Source: Bradyrhizobium huanghuaihaiense (GTDB taxonomy: Bacteria; Pseudomonadota; Alphaproteobacteria; Rhizobiales; Xanthobacteraceae). From it: 64,000 bases of DNA. This document shows, in pieces, positions 15,173 to 24,419 of this stretch. Positions within the stretch are counted from its first letter, which is position 1. Each line of letters starts with the position of its first letter. The DNA lies in the NCBI RefSeq assembly GCF_007830635.1, contig NZ_VLLA01000001.1, forward strand, positions 529,868 to 593,867, given 5' to 3'. The position numbers and the translations under genes were made by a program. Below the pieces are notes generated by a model that saw only the letters and a list, made by a program, of their open reading frames with translations, did not search any database and was not told the DNA's origin.

Positions 15173-17674
15173 ATGTTCCGCGTTTTTTCCTGTCTTACGG
15201 CCGAGCACGATTGGCGGCTCGTTGTGCTCGCAGGGCTCGTCTGCTTCGTCGCAAGCATCGTCGCGGCCAGCATCTTTCATCGTGCGATCGCGACGCGCTC
15301 GCGAACGCGGTGGATCTGGATCGCGATCGCGGGCGCAGCCATCGGATACGGAATCTGGGCGACGCATTTCGTCGCGATGCTCGCTTATGAACCCGGCGTC
15401 ACGACTGGCTACGGCCTCGTGCTGACCGCGTTTTCGCTCGCCGCGGCTATGCTTTTGACCTCGGTCGGCTTCGGCGTTGCGGTCGGCGCGTCCGCTCGCT
15501 GGGGCGCGATGGCAGGGGGGATCATCATCGGCGGCGGCATCGCCAGCATGCACTATCTGGGAATGTGGGCCCTTGAAGTGCCTGGCCGGGTCTCCTGGTC
15601 AGTAGACCTCGTCTTCGTCTCGATCATTTTCGGCATGTGTCTCGGCTACGCCGCGCTGTCAGTTGCCCTCACCTACCAGGGCTATCGAGGCACCCTGGCA
15701 GCGGCCGTCCTGCTCACACTCGCCATCGTGTCGCATCACTTCACGGCCATGGGTGCCGTGCAGATCACGCCGGATCCCACCCTCGCGACGGATACGCTTT
15801 CGCTGTCTCCGGCGTTCCTCGCGCTTGCCATCGCCGGTGTGGCGCTTTCCGTGCTGGGGATGAGCCTGATCGGCGTGCTGGCCGATCGTCGCCTGGCAAG
15901 CCGAACCGCCAGGTTCGAGGAGATCATCAGCCAGCTTTCGGTCGCCCGGCAGCAGCTCGAAGATTCGCAGCAGGAGCTACAGGGACAGACGCTCAGGCTG
16001 GACACGGCGATCAATCACATGGTCGAGGGCCTTTGCATGTTCGACGCCGAAAAGCGGCTCGTCGTATGCAACGAGCGTTATGCCCGGCTCTATCAGTTGC
16101 CGCCGGAACTGCTGAGGACCGGGACATCGCATGCCGACATCATCAGGCATCGTATCGCGAAGGGCATTCTCAAGGGCGATTCCAGCGAAGGCGCTGCCGA
16201 GCAGTTCATCTCGAAACTGGCAGCCCTGCCGTTCGATGCAGTCTCGAGCAGAATCGACGAGTTCGCGGATGGCCGGTTGATCTGCGTGACACGGCAGCCA
16301 ATGGCCGGCGGCGGATGGGTGGCCACGCATCTCGATGTGACCGAGCAACGCCGGTCCGAGGCCAAGATCACCCATATGGCGCAACACGACGCGCTGACCG
16401 ATCTGCCAAATCGCGTGCTGCTCAGGGAACGGATGGAGCATGCGATTGCGGTAACGCGCAATGGCGGCCTCGATCTGGCCGTGCTCATGCTCGACCTCGA
16501 TCGCTTCAAGGAAGTCAACGACACGCTTGGACATCCGGCGGGCGATGCCCTGCTGCGCGCCGTCGCTGCGCGTCTGCGCGAATGCGTCACGGAAACCGCG
16601 TTGATCGCCCGGCTGGGCGGCGACGAGTTCGCGGTGATCGATTACGTGACCAACCCGGCCGTGGAGGCCGCGGCCCTTGCCGAGAACATCAGAAAGGCGC
16701 TCTGCGAACCCTTCGATCTCGGCGATCACCGGGTCACGGTGGGCACCAGCATCGGCATTGCCATCGCGCCGCGCGATGGCAACGATTCGGACGTGATCCT
16801 GAAGAGCGCGGATCTCGCGCTCTACTCGGCCAAGAGCGGCGGACGTGGTGCATTCCGCTTCTTCGAGCCGGAGCTCGACGAGCTCATGCATGCGCGACGC
16901 AATTTGGAGCGCGACATGCGGGCTGCGCTCGCGGGGCGTCAATTCGAGCTTCACTATCAGCCGTTCGTCGGCGCGGCGACCGGAAAGACCTATGGCTTCG
17001 AGGCCTTGCTGCGCTGGCATCACCCGCAGCGAGGCATGGTCCTGCCGGGCGAATTCATCCCGCTCGCGGAGGAGACCGGCTTGATCGTGCCGCTGGGAGA
17101 ATGGGTCTTGAGGACCGCCTGCGCGGAAGCCGCCACATGGCCTGCACATGTCAGGATCGCGATCAACCTATCTCCCGCTCAATTCAGGAGCAAGGAGCTC
17201 GTTCCGGTCATTGTCGGCGCGCTGGCGAGTTCAGGACTTGCGCCGCACAGGCTCGAACTCGAGGTCACCGAGACGGTGATCATGCATGACAGCGAAGCCG
17301 TCTTTGCTGTGCTCGCCGAGCTGCGCGAGCTCGGCGTGCGAATTGCCCTGGACGATTTCGGCACCGGCTATTCATCGCTGAGCTTCCTGCAGAGATTCCC
17401 GTTCGACAAGGTCAAGATCGACCGCAGCTTCGTCAACGAACTCTCCAGCCCGCGGGCCGAGGCGCGCCATCTGGCGCGAGCGGTGGTTCGTTTCGCGGTC
17501 AGCCTCGGCAAGACGACGACCGCCGAAGGCGTCGAAACCAAGGAACAGCTCGACATCCTGCGCGAAGAAGGATGCGGCGAAACGCAAGGCTATTATTTCA
17601 GCCGGCCGATGCCTGCATCCGACATCGCCAGGATGCTGCGGCGAGGTTCCGGAGCAGCCATCCGCGCGGCGTGA
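15173..17674 (+). CDS. MHYT-PAS-GGDEF-EAL c-di-GMP protein
   Basis: 833 residues. The N-terminal membrane sensor has MHYT-type motifs at H65 (WATHFVAMLA), H127 (SMHYLGMWA) and H188-189 (SHHFTAMGAV) in seven helices; MHYT units are thought to bind a metal and sense a small gas. A PAS-like region (about 265-375) leads to an intact GGDEF (482-486, LGGDEFAVI) and an intact EAL (610-612, GFEALLRWHHP; DDFGTGYSSL). It could therefore make or break c-di-GMP. ATG has a GAGG site. No neighbouring target gene is obvious. It converges on the LON-domain gene. Confidence 0.95.
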   Translation: MFRVFSCLTAEHDWRLVVLAGLVCFVASIVAASIFHRAIATRSRTRWIWIAIAGAAIGYGIWATHFVAMLAYEPGVTTGYGLVLTAFSLAAAMLLTSVGFGVAVGASARWGAMAGGIIIGGGIASMHYLGMWALEVPGRVSWSVDLVFVSIIFGMCLGYAALSVALTYQGYRGTLAAAVLLTLAIVSHHFTAMGAVQITPDPTLATDTLSLSPAFLALAIAGVALSVLGMSLIGVLADRRLASRTARFEEIISQLSVARQQLEDSQQELQGQTLRLDTAINHMVEGLCMFDAEKRLVVCNERYARLYQLPPELLRTGTSHADIIRHRIAKGILKGDSSEGAAEQFISKLAALPFDAVSSRIDEFADGRLICVTRQPMAGGGWVATHLDVTEQRRSEAKITHMAQHDALTDLPNRVLLRERMEHAIAVTRNGGLDLAVLMLDLDRFKEVNDTLGHPAGDALLRAVAARLRECVTETALIARLGGDEFAVIDYVTNPAVEAAALAENIRKALCEPFDLGDHRVTVGTSIGIAIAPRDGNDSDVILKSADLALYSAKSGGRGAFRFFEPELDELMHARRNLERDMRAALAGRQFELHYQPFVGAATGKTYGFEALLRWHHPQRGMVLPGEFIPLAEETGLIVPLGEWVLRTACAEAATWPAHVRIAINLSPAQFRSKELVPVIVGALASSGLAPHRLELEVTETVIMHDSEAVFAVLAELRELGVRIALDDFGTGYSSLSFLQRFPFDKVKIDRSFVNELSSPRAEARHLARAVVRFAVSLGKTTTAEGVETKEQLDILREEGCGETQGYYFSRPMPASDIARMLRRGSGAAIRAA

Positions 17675-17686
17675 GCCGTCAGAGGC

Positions 17687-18364
17687 TCACTGCAACGGCG
17701 GGTCGCCGCTTGTGCGCTTCTTGGCGAGGTCCATCTCGGTGACCGCGATCAGGATCTCGGCGCGGGTCTTCAGGTCGGGCGCTTCCAGCATGGCCTGCTT
17801 TTCGGCGGGGCCGTAGGGCGACATCATCGCCAGCGCGTTGACCAGCGCCTCGTTGGGCGCGCTCTCGACGCCCTCCCAGTCGACCTTGAGATTGTTGGCC
17901 TTCAGGAAGTCCGCGAGCACCGACAGCAGCGCCTCCCGATCGACCTCGTCCTCGCCCATGCGGGCCGTGAAGTCGTCGACGAAGGTAAAGAAATCCACCT
18001 TGCACTGCCGATAGGCGGTGAGCACCTCGAGCTCCTCGACCACCTTGAAGCGCGCGACGCCGGTGAGCTCGAGGATGTAGCGGCCGTCGCCGGATTCGGC
18101 GAGCTGGGTGATGCGGCCGACGCAGCCGACGCGGAACAGCGCGGGCTTGTCGGAATTCTTCGGCGAGTGCGCCACGTCGGGCTGGATCATGCCGATCAGG
18201 CGATGGCCGTCGCGGAAGCAATCGTCGACCATCGCAAGATAGCGCGGCTCGAAGATGTTGAGCGGCATCTGACCGCGCGGCAATAGCAGCGCGCCCGGCA
18301 GCGGAAACACCGGAATGATTTCGGGAAGGTCGGCGGGTCCGCGATATTCGATGTTGATCGGCAT
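17687..18364 (-). CDS. LON N-terminal-like (substrate-binding) domain protein
   Basis: 225 residues made only of a LON substrate-binding domain: IIPVFPLPGALLLPRGQMPLNIFEPRYLAMVDD, then IGMIQ and GCVGRITQ. There is no AAA or protease domain, so it is not the protease itself. ATG at 18364 has a GGGGA site; an earlier in-frame ATG (18391) touches its own AGGGA. It starts 30 bases after the thioredoxin stop, an arrangement that suggests a shared protein-quality-control role. Confidence 0.9.
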   Translation of the reverse strand: MPINIEYRGPADLPEIIPVFPLPGALLLPRGQMPLNIFEPRYLAMVDDCFRDGHRLIGMIQPDVAHSPKNSDKPALFRVGCVGRITQLAESGDGRYILELTGVARFKVVEELEVLTAYRQCKVDFFTFVDDFTARMGEDEVDREALLSVLADFLKANNLKVDWEGVESAPNEALVNALAMMSPYGPAEKQAMLEAPDLKTRAEILIAVTEMDLAKKRTSGDPPLQ

Positions 18365-18394
18365 CTGGTCCCCGCTGACGCTTGTACGCATTCC

Positions 18395-19318
18395 CTACGA
18401 AAACAGGATCGTCGACAGGCGCTTTCGTCCCTCGACCGTTGCATCATCCGTGCCGCCCCAGGCCTCGAAGAACTGCACGAGCTGCTTGCGGGCGCCGTCG
18501 TCGTTCCACTTGCGATCGCGCCTGACGATCTCGAGCAGTTGGTCCGTGGCGGCTGCGCGGTTGCCTTGGGCGTTGAGCGCGGTCGCGAGATCGAAGCGGG
18601 CCTGATGATCGAGCGGGTTTGCGGCAACTTTCTGTTCCAGCTCGGCCACGGGCCCGAGCTGCTCCGCCTGCTCGGCAAGATCGATCGTCGTCTGCACGGC
18701 TTTCACCACGGGATCGTTGCGCTTGGACTCCGGGACCATGGCCAGCGTCTGCTTCGCCTGCTCCATCGCGCCGGAGACGGCGTAGCATTTGGCAAGGCCG
18801 GCCAGGGCCGCGATGTTGGTCGAATCATGCTGCAGCGCCTCGGCATAGATCTGCGCGGCGGCCGCGGCGTCGCCCTCGGCGAGCACGGCATCGGCTTCCT
18901 GCACGATCTCGGCGACATTGACTTCGCCGGGGGCGGTGACGCCCTTGGTCAGCTTTTCGATGAAGGCGTTGAGCTGGCTCTCGGGCACCGCGCCCATGAA
19001 GCCGTCGGCCGGCTGGCCGTTGACGAAGGCGATCACGGCCGGGATCGACTGGATCCCCATCTGGCCCGGGATCGCCGGGTGCTGGTCGATGTTCATCTTG
19101 ACCAGCTTGACCTTGCCCTTGGCCGCCTTGACCGCCTTTTCCAGCACGGGGGTGAGCTGCTTGCAGGGGCCGCACCACTCCGCCCAGAAGTCGATCAGCA
19201 CCGGCTGGCGCTTCGATTCCTCGATGACGTCCTTCACGAAGGTCTGGGTAGTGGTGTCCTTGATCAGATCGGCCGCAGCCGGGCCCGCCGCTCCGTTACC
19301 CTGGTCGATGATCGTCAC
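18395..19318 (-). CDS. Thioredoxin-TPR chaperedoxin (CnoX/YbbN-like)
   Basis: 307 residues. The thioredoxin domain (about 20-130) carries an active WCGPC (48-52), followed by TPR-like helical repeats (about 140-307; AAAAAQIYAEALQHDSTN, LAGLAKCYAVSG). E. coli CnoX has this architecture and hands substrates to GroEL under oxidative stress; there the redox motif is degraded, whereas this one is intact and should be redox active. First gene of a pair with the LON-domain protein. Confidence 0.92.
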   Translation of the reverse strand: MTIIDQGNGAAGPAAADLIKDTTTQTFVKDVIEESKRQPVLIDFWAEWCGPCKQLTPVLEKAVKAAKGKVKLVKMNIDQHPAIPGQMGIQSIPAVIAFVNGQPADGFMGAVPESQLNAFIEKLTKGVTAPGEVNVAEIVQEADAVLAEGDAAAAAQIYAEALQHDSTNIAALAGLAKCYAVSGAMEQAKQTLAMVPESKRNDPVVKAVQTTIDLAEQAEQLGPVAELEQKVAANPLDHQARFDLATALNAQGNRAAATDQLLEIVRRDRKWNDDGARKQLVQFFEAWGGTDDATVEGRKRLSTILFS

Positions 19319-19592
19319 GGGATCCCCTCGTCTGATGTCTGGAATGGCGGCTCTTTAGCACGTCGCCAACGCTGATGCTTGTTGTCGGCTCCTAAATTGG
19401 GCCGAATGGGCCGAATTTCAATCCATCGGGGCCGATTCGCCGGTTCCGGGGCGCTTCTGGGCGATTTAGCCGCATTCCGGGTCTATTTAGGGCTCGCAAT
19501 TGCGAATCTATGCTGCCGGTAGCTGTTGCATTCCCCTCCCGCTTTTGGCATACGACAGCCGTTGCCGGCGCGTCACGCGACCGACACAGGAT

Positions 19593-19667
<75 letters not shown>

Positions 19668-19743
19668 ATTTTTCCCAGAGCATCCAGCCAAACCAGACCG
19701 GGCCGTGGTCTTCCACGCCGCTGGCGGCTGTCTTGGGTTTGCA

Positions 19744-20733
19744 ATGACAATTCTGGTAACGGGCAGCGCAGGGCACCTCGGAGAAGCCGTTCTGCGGACA
19801 CTCCGCCGGCGCGGGTCGCCTGCGCGTGGCGTCGATCTGAAGCCCTCCTCCTTCACCGACGCCGTCGGCTCGATCGTCGATCTCGCGTTCGTGCGGGAGC
19901 AGATGGAGGGCGTCACGGCCGTGATCCACACCGCGACGCTGCACAAGCCGCATGTCGCGACCCACTCCAAACGCGACTTCGTCGACACCAACGTCACCGG
20001 CACGCTCAACCTGCTCGAGGCGGCGGCCGCGGCGGCCGGCGTGCGGAGCTTCGTCTTCACCAGCACCACCAGCGCATTCGGCTCGCAGCTTCGTCCCGAA
20101 GCCGGCCAAGCGGCGGTGTGGGTCACCGAGGATTTGCTGCCGGTGCCGAAAAACATCTACGGAACGACCAAGCTGATGGCGGAGAATCTGTGCGAGCTGT
20201 TCTTTCGCGAGCGCGCCCTTCCGGTCATTGTCCTGCGAACCTCGCGTTTCTTTCCGGAGGACGATGACGATCCGGCGATGCGGTCGGCCTATCCGCTGGA
20301 CAACGCGCAGGCCAACGAGCTGCTCTATCGCCGGCTCGACATAGCGGACGCCGTGAGCGCCCATCTGCTCGCCGTCGACCGCGCGCCGAGAATCGGTTTT
20401 GCCCGCTACATCGTTTCGGCCACGAGCCCGTTCGAGCCGCATCATCTCGCCGCGCTGGCGGATGACGCGGCAAGCGTCGTGCGCGCGCTCTATCCGGATT
20501 ATGCGCAGCTCTACGCGGCGCGCGGCTGGCGCCTGTTTCCGCAGCTCGACCGCGTCTATGTCAATGCGCGCGCCCGGCGCGAGCTGGGCTGGCGGCCTGA
20601 ATTCGACTTTGCGCATGTGCTGCAGTGCCTGCGTGCGGGTCAGGATTTCCGCAGCACGCTGGCGCGCGAAGTCGGGTCGAAAGGCTATCATGAGGCGGTG
20701 TTTGACGACGGGCCTTACCCCGTCGCCTCCTGA
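19744..20733 (+). CDS. NAD(P)-dependent epimerase/dehydratase (extended SDR)
   Basis: 329 residues. The N-terminal Rossmann motif is VTGSAGHLGEAV, FTSTTSAFG supplies the catalytic Ser/Thr, and IYGTTKLMAE the Tyr-x3-Lys pair. The C-terminal half (RRLDIADAVSAHLLAV, GWRPEFDFAHVL) is typical of nucleotide-sugar epimerases, but the substrate cannot be read. ATG at 19744 gives MTILVTGSAG; the ribosome site is weak. It starts 76 bases after the tRNA-Gly, with no promoter that I could single out. Confidence 0.88.
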   Translation: MTILVTGSAGHLGEAVLRTLRRRGSPARGVDLKPSSFTDAVGSIVDLAFVREQMEGVTAVIHTATLHKPHVATHSKRDFVDTNVTGTLNLLEAAAAAAGVRSFVFTSTTSAFGSQLRPEAGQAAVWVTEDLLPVPKNIYGTTKLMAENLCELFFRERALPVIVLRTSRFFPEDDDDPAMRSAYPLDNAQANELLYRRLDIADAVSAHLLAVDRAPRIGFARYIVSATSPFEPHHLAALADDAASVVRALYPDYAQLYAARGWRLFPQLDRVYVNARARRELGWRPEFDFAHVLQCLRAGQDFRSTLAREVGSKGYHEAVFDDGPYPVAS

Positions 20734-21112
20734 TCACCGCTTTCGCAGTTTTGCTCGACGTGTCAAACGCCTGCGCGGTGTCACCGGGCGCAAATTGGCC
20801 TGAGGCATTCTACTGTGCATGGGGTTGTTCTCGCACTTTTTGTGTGGGCCCTTCCCGCTGCCTGCAAATTGAGCTGGGCATCTTTCTGATTCCGCGTTGC
20901 AGCGAGATCGTTATCCTTGCCGCGCTGGCGGCCGGAGCAAATCCGTCTCAACTTTTATTGAGCGCAACCGCAGCACACGCGATGCGCTTCTCACCGCTCG
21001 CAGATGTGCTAACCTTTTTACGTCTGTCGTCCTGACAGACTCCGAACTTCGCCTACTCAAACAGCAAAACAAGAACGTGCAGCCCTGACGGCTGCCTTAG
21101 GGGAGTGACGCG
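20734..21112. other. Gene-free intergenic region
   Basis: 379 bases. One open frame (20751-21035) lacks a start with a ribosome site and any familiar sequence. It is slightly AT-richer than its flanks and contains TTTTTATTG-like tracts. It presumably carries the promoter of the PQQ-type dehydrogenase, but no clear -35/-10 was assigned. Confidence 0.6.
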
Positions 21113-22387
21113 ATGACATCGATGTTCCATCGATCCGTGTTGGCGCTTGCAGCGGTTGCCCTTCTTGCCGGGACCAGCGTTGTCAATGCGCAGCAACAGG
21201 ACAAAAGCCGGGCACTGAAGAAATACGAATCCGGCACCAAGGAGTTCTGGACCCATCCGCCGGATGACTGGTTCCTCGGCGACGAGACCGAGGCGCAGAA
21301 AGGCCTCGCGCCGCCCTCGGGTCCGCCGACCGGCGCGTCGGAGGCCGAGCTCGCGGCGATGATGAAGAAGATCAAGTTGCCGGCAGGCTTCAAGATCGAG
21401 GTCTATGCGCCTGGCGTCCTCGCCGCGCGGCAGATGGCCTGGGGTGACAAGGGCACGCTGTTCGTCGGCTCGTTCGGCCTCGGCAACGTCTATGCCATCA
21501 AGGACAACAACGGAAAGAAGGAGGTCAAGACCATCCTCAAGGGGCTGAACATGCCCACCGGTCTCGCCTTTAGGGACGGCGCGCTCTATGTCATCGCGGT
21601 CGACAAGCTGATCCGCTACGACAACGCCGAAGCCAATCTCGACAAGCTCGGCGATGGCAAGGTCGTCTATGACGACATGCCCTCCTATGCCGCGCATGGC
21701 TGGAAGTACATCGCGGTCGACAAGGAGGGCTGGTTCTTCCTGCCGTTCGGTCCGCCCTTCAACGTCGGCATTCCCCCGACCAGCGTGTCGCAGATCCGCC
21801 GCGTCGATCCCAAGACCGGCAACGCCGAGATTTATGCGCTCGGCGTCCGCAACTCGGTCGGCGGCGACGTCGATCCGCGCACCGGCAAATTCTGGTTCAC
21901 CGAGAATGCGCGCGACTGGGTCAGCGACGATCTGCCCTCCGACAAGCTGAACATGATCAGCAAGATCGGCGAGCACTTCGGCTATCCCTATTGCCACCAG
22001 GGTGACCTGCCCGATCCGAAGTTCGCGATGGGCCACAAATGCTCCGAGTTCACGCCGCCGGTGCTGAATCTCGGCGCGCACGTCGCTCCGCTCGGCATGA
22101 AGTTCTACACCGGCGACCAATTCCCCGCCGAGTACAAGAACAACATCCTGATCGCCGAGCACGGCTCCTGGAACAGGCACAAGTATCAGGGCGCCCGCAT
22201 CATGCGCGTGATGGTCGGGCCCGACGGCAAGAACGCCAAGCAGGAAGTGTTCGCATCCGGCTGGCTCGAGGGTGACCAGGGCTATCTCGGCCGTCCCAAC
22301 GACATCATCCTCGCCAAGGACGGCTCGATCCTCGTCGCCGACGACTGGGCCGGCGCGATCTATCGCATCAGCTACAGCAAGAAGTAG
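21113..22387 (+). CDS. Periplasmic PQQ-type sugar/sorbosone dehydrogenase
   Basis: 424 residues. Signal peptide (1-26, VVNA-QQQ) then a six-bladed beta-propeller of the glucose/sorbosone dehydrogenase fold (LPAGFKIEVYAPGVLAARQMAWG, GLNMPTGLAFRDGALYV, GVRNSVGGDVDPRTGKFWFTENARDW, HVAPLGMKFYTG, GRPNDIILAKDGSILVADDWAGAIYRI). It would oxidise a sugar or alcohol in the periplasm with bound PQQ; the substrate is unknown. Strong GGGGAG site. The next gene is a secreted diheme cytochrome c, a natural electron acceptor. A terminator hairpin separates them. Confidence 0.9.
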   Translation: MTSMFHRSVLALAAVALLAGTSVVNAQQQDKSRALKKYESGTKEFWTHPPDDWFLGDETEAQKGLAPPSGPPTGASEAELAAMMKKIKLPAGFKIEVYAPGVLAARQMAWGDKGTLFVGSFGLGNVYAIKDNNGKKEVKTILKGLNMPTGLAFRDGALYVIAVDKLIRYDNAEANLDKLGDGKVVYDDMPSYAAHGWKYIAVDKEGWFFLPFGPPFNVGIPPTSVSQIRRVDPKTGNAEIYALGVRNSVGGDVDPRTGKFWFTENARDWVSDDLPSDKLNMISKIGEHFGYPYCHQGDLPDPKFAMGHKCSEFTPPVLNLGAHVAPLGMKFYTGDQFPAEYKNNILIAEHGSWNRHKYQGARIMRVMVGPDGKNAKQEVFASGWLEGDQGYLGRPNDIILAKDGSILVADDWAGAIYRISYSKK

Positions 22388-22402
22388 CGCGTAAGTGAAG
22401 CA

Positions 22403-22439
22403 GAGGCTGCGGTGGCCACGAGGCGGCCGCAGCCTCTTT
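22403..22439 (+). terminator. Rho-independent terminator after dehydrogenase
   Basis: Perfect 10-bp stem GAGGCTGCGG/CCGCAGCCTC with a 14-base loop, followed by TTTAGT. It lies 15 bases past the stop codon. Confidence 0.8.
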
Positions 22440-22450
22440 AGTCTGATGCT

Positions 22451-22570
22451 GTCGTTCCGGATTGCGCGCCAGCGCAAGTCCGGAACCCATAACCCCGAGT
22501 CGTGGTTATGGATTCTCAGATGCGCAATTGCGCATCATAGTTCGTGCTCCGCACGCCCCGGAATGACGAC
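22451..22570. repeat. Intergenic inverted repeat, family A
   Basis: Outer arms GTCGTTCCGG and CCGGAATGACGAC. The core keeps CCATAACCCCG/GTGGTTATGG as at 10945. It lies between the dehydrogenase terminator and the cytochrome c start, so any promoter for the cytochrome must lie in or next to it. Confidence 0.8.
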
Positions 22571-22594
22571 CTCGATAGATCGGAATCCTCCCTC

Positions 22595-23188
22595 ATGCGC
22601 CGGCAGTTCACCTCGCACGCAATCAGCGTGGTTGCGTTCGCAGCGATCGCATTCGTCCCAGCCCTGGCCGCCGACAATTCCGCAATCAAGGACAAGGCCG
22701 CCGTCTGCTCCGGCTGTCACGGCGAGAACGGCATTTCCCAGACGGAGAACATTCCATCGCTCGCCGGCCAGCCAGATCAATTCATCCAGTGGCAGCTGGT
22801 GTTCTTCCGCGCGGGTTCGCGCAAGAACGACCAGATGCAGCCGATCGCGGAAGAGATCACCAACGAGGACATCCGTAATTTCGGCGCCTATTTCTCGCAA
22901 ATGACGCCGCCGAAGGCAGCGGAGGACAACGACCCGGACCTGTCGAAGAAGGGCGCGCAGGTTGCCGTCGGCCGCCGCTGCGCCTCATGCCACACCGACG
23001 GCTTTGCCGGGACCAAGGCCGTGGCGCGGCTCGCGGGCCAGCGTGAGGAATATCTCGTCAAGGCGCTGCACGACTACAAGGCCGGCACGCGCGTCGGCGG
23101 CGGCGTCGCGGCGATGGCCGATGTCGCCTATCACATGAGCGATGAGGAAATCACCGCGGTCTCGCACTATCTGGCGAATTTCAAATAG
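22595..23188 (+). CDS. Secreted diheme cytochrome c (c4-like)
   Basis: 197 residues. Signal peptide ends at PALA-AD (about 26). Two haem sites, CSGCH (38-42) and CASCH (129-133), each in a class I cytochrome c domain with NIPSLAGQPDQFIQWQL and VARLAGQREEYLVKAL. This duplicated layout is cytochrome c4/c553-like. It likely accepts electrons from the upstream PQQ-type enzyme and passes them to the respiratory chain. The ribosome site before ATG 22595 is weak; an upstream in-frame start would lie in the repeat. Confidence 0.93.
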   Translation: MRRQFTSHAISVVAFAAIAFVPALAADNSAIKDKAAVCSGCHGENGISQTENIPSLAGQPDQFIQWQLVFFRAGSRKNDQMQPIAEEITNEDIRNFGAYFSQMTPPKAAEDNDPDLSKKGAQVAVGRRCASCHTDGFAGTKAVARLAGQREEYLVKALHDYKAGTRVGGGVAAMADVAYHMSDEEITAVSHYLANFK

Positions 23189-23215
23189 TGCTGGGCTGTT
23201 GCGGCAAACACAGCT

Positions 23216-23364
23216 CGTCGTCCCGGGGCGCGACGAAGTCGCGAGCCCGGGACCCATAGCCACAGGCGAGAGTTTGGCGAAGACTCGTGGTGACCAGCTC
23301 GCTCCATAACCACTCGCTGTGGTTATGGGTCCCGGGCTCGCGCTGCGCGCGCCCCGGGACGACG
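23216..23364. repeat. Intergenic inverted repeat, family A, long form
   Basis: Outer arms CGTCGTCCCGGGG and CCCCGGGACGACG. Inner arms GGGACCCATA and TATGGGTCCC. It lies between convergent genes (cytochrome c and the panE-like gene). Confidence 0.85.
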
Positions 23365-23383
23365 GCGGCGTGTGGAGCGCGAG

Positions 23384-24307
23384 CTACCCCGCCCGCTGCT
23401 TCTCATACGCTTTCAGATGCGTGTACGCGATGCGCAGCTTCGGCACCGGCACCTTGGCGGCATCGGCGCGGGCGATGAGATCGCCGATGACGTGGTCGGC
23501 TTCGACCGGCAGGCCCGCCTTGATGTCGCGGAACATCGACGCCGTCATCGGCGATCCCTCGGCGGTGAGATTGCCTTTGACGCGCTCGAAGAACGAGCCA
23601 CCCGGCGGATAGCCGGCCGCCGTGGCGATGGCGCTGGTCTCATCGAGCATGCCGAGCAGAAAATCCCGGCCGCCGGGTGCGGCGAGGATGTTGCCGACGG
23701 AGGTGCGCATCAGGCTGGTGCTTGCGGCGAGCGAGGAGAGGAACACCCACTTCTCCCACATGTCCTGCATGATGTTCTGGCTGGCGGCGGCGCCGTTGAT
23801 GCCGCTCTTGAAGGCCTCGTCGATCGCCTTGACGCGATCCGACAGCTTGCCGTCGCGCTCACCGTAATTGAGCGACTGCATCGGCTGCAGCTGCACCACC
23901 TCGCGCTTCTCGTTCAGCGTCGCGGCAATGGCGCAGAGCCCGCCGAGCACGCGCTCCTTGCCGAATTTCTGGTCGAGGATGTCGAGATGCTTCATGCCGT
24001 TGAGCATGGGGATGATCGCCGTATTCGGCCCGACCGCCGGCGCAAACGACTTGATGGCATCGTCGAGGTCGAACGCCTTGCAGCTGAGCAGCACGACGTC
24101 GAACTTGTCCTTGAGCGCGTCGGCCTGCACGGTCGGCGGATTTTTCAAGGTCACGTCGCCATTCGGGCTCTTGATGACGAGGCCGGCGCTGGCCAGCTCG
24201 CCGGCGCGGCGCGGCCTGACCAGGAAGGTGACGTCGCGGCCGGCCTGCAACAGCCTGCCACCAAAATAGCCGCCGATGGCGCCGGCGCCGACCACGAGGA
24301 TACGCAT
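23384..24307 (-). CDS. Ketopantoate reductase family protein
   Basis: 307 residues. 2-dehydropantoate 2-reductase fold: RILVVGAGAIGGYFGGRL (NADP site), MLNGMKHLDIL, and the C-terminal helical domain with WEKWVFLSSLAA. PanE makes pantoate for CoA, but this family has several paralogs per genome with other 2-keto acid substrates, so the symbol is withheld. ATG at 24307 has an AAGGAAT site. It follows the DsbA-type isomerase gene on the same strand with a 112-base gap containing half of a repeat element. Confidence 0.9.
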   Translation of the reverse strand: MRILVVGAGAIGGYFGGRLLQAGRDVTFLVRPRRAGELASAGLVIKSPNGDVTLKNPPTVQADALKDKFDVVLLSCKAFDLDDAIKSFAPAVGPNTAIIPMLNGMKHLDILDQKFGKERVLGGLCAIAATLNEKREVVQLQPMQSLNYGERDGKLSDRVKAIDEAFKSGINGAAASQNIMQDMWEKWVFLSSLAASTSLMRTSVGNILAAPGGRDFLLGMLDETSAIATAAGYPPGGSFFERVKGNLTAEGSPMTASMFRDIKAGLPVEADHVIGDLIARADAAKVPVPKLRIAYTHLKAYEKQRAG

Positions 24308-24349
24308 GGGATATTCCTTTTTGTTGCTATTGGCGGTCCATCTATAGTC

Positions 24350-24378
24350 GTCATTGCGAGCGAAGCGAAGCAATCCAG
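24350..24378. repeat. Half copy of repeat family D
   Basis: GTCATTGCGAGCGAAGCGAA followed by GCAATCCAG, the left arm of the element found complete at 60463-60547. No matching right arm follows. Confidence 0.7.
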
Positions 24379-24419
24379 AATGCTGCCGCGATCACATTCC
24401 GTCGTCGGCGAAGGAGCGT

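Noticed and set aside
20751..21035. 94-codon frame in the gap after the epimerase
   Set aside because: No ribosome site, unusual start, no similarity to anything recognised.
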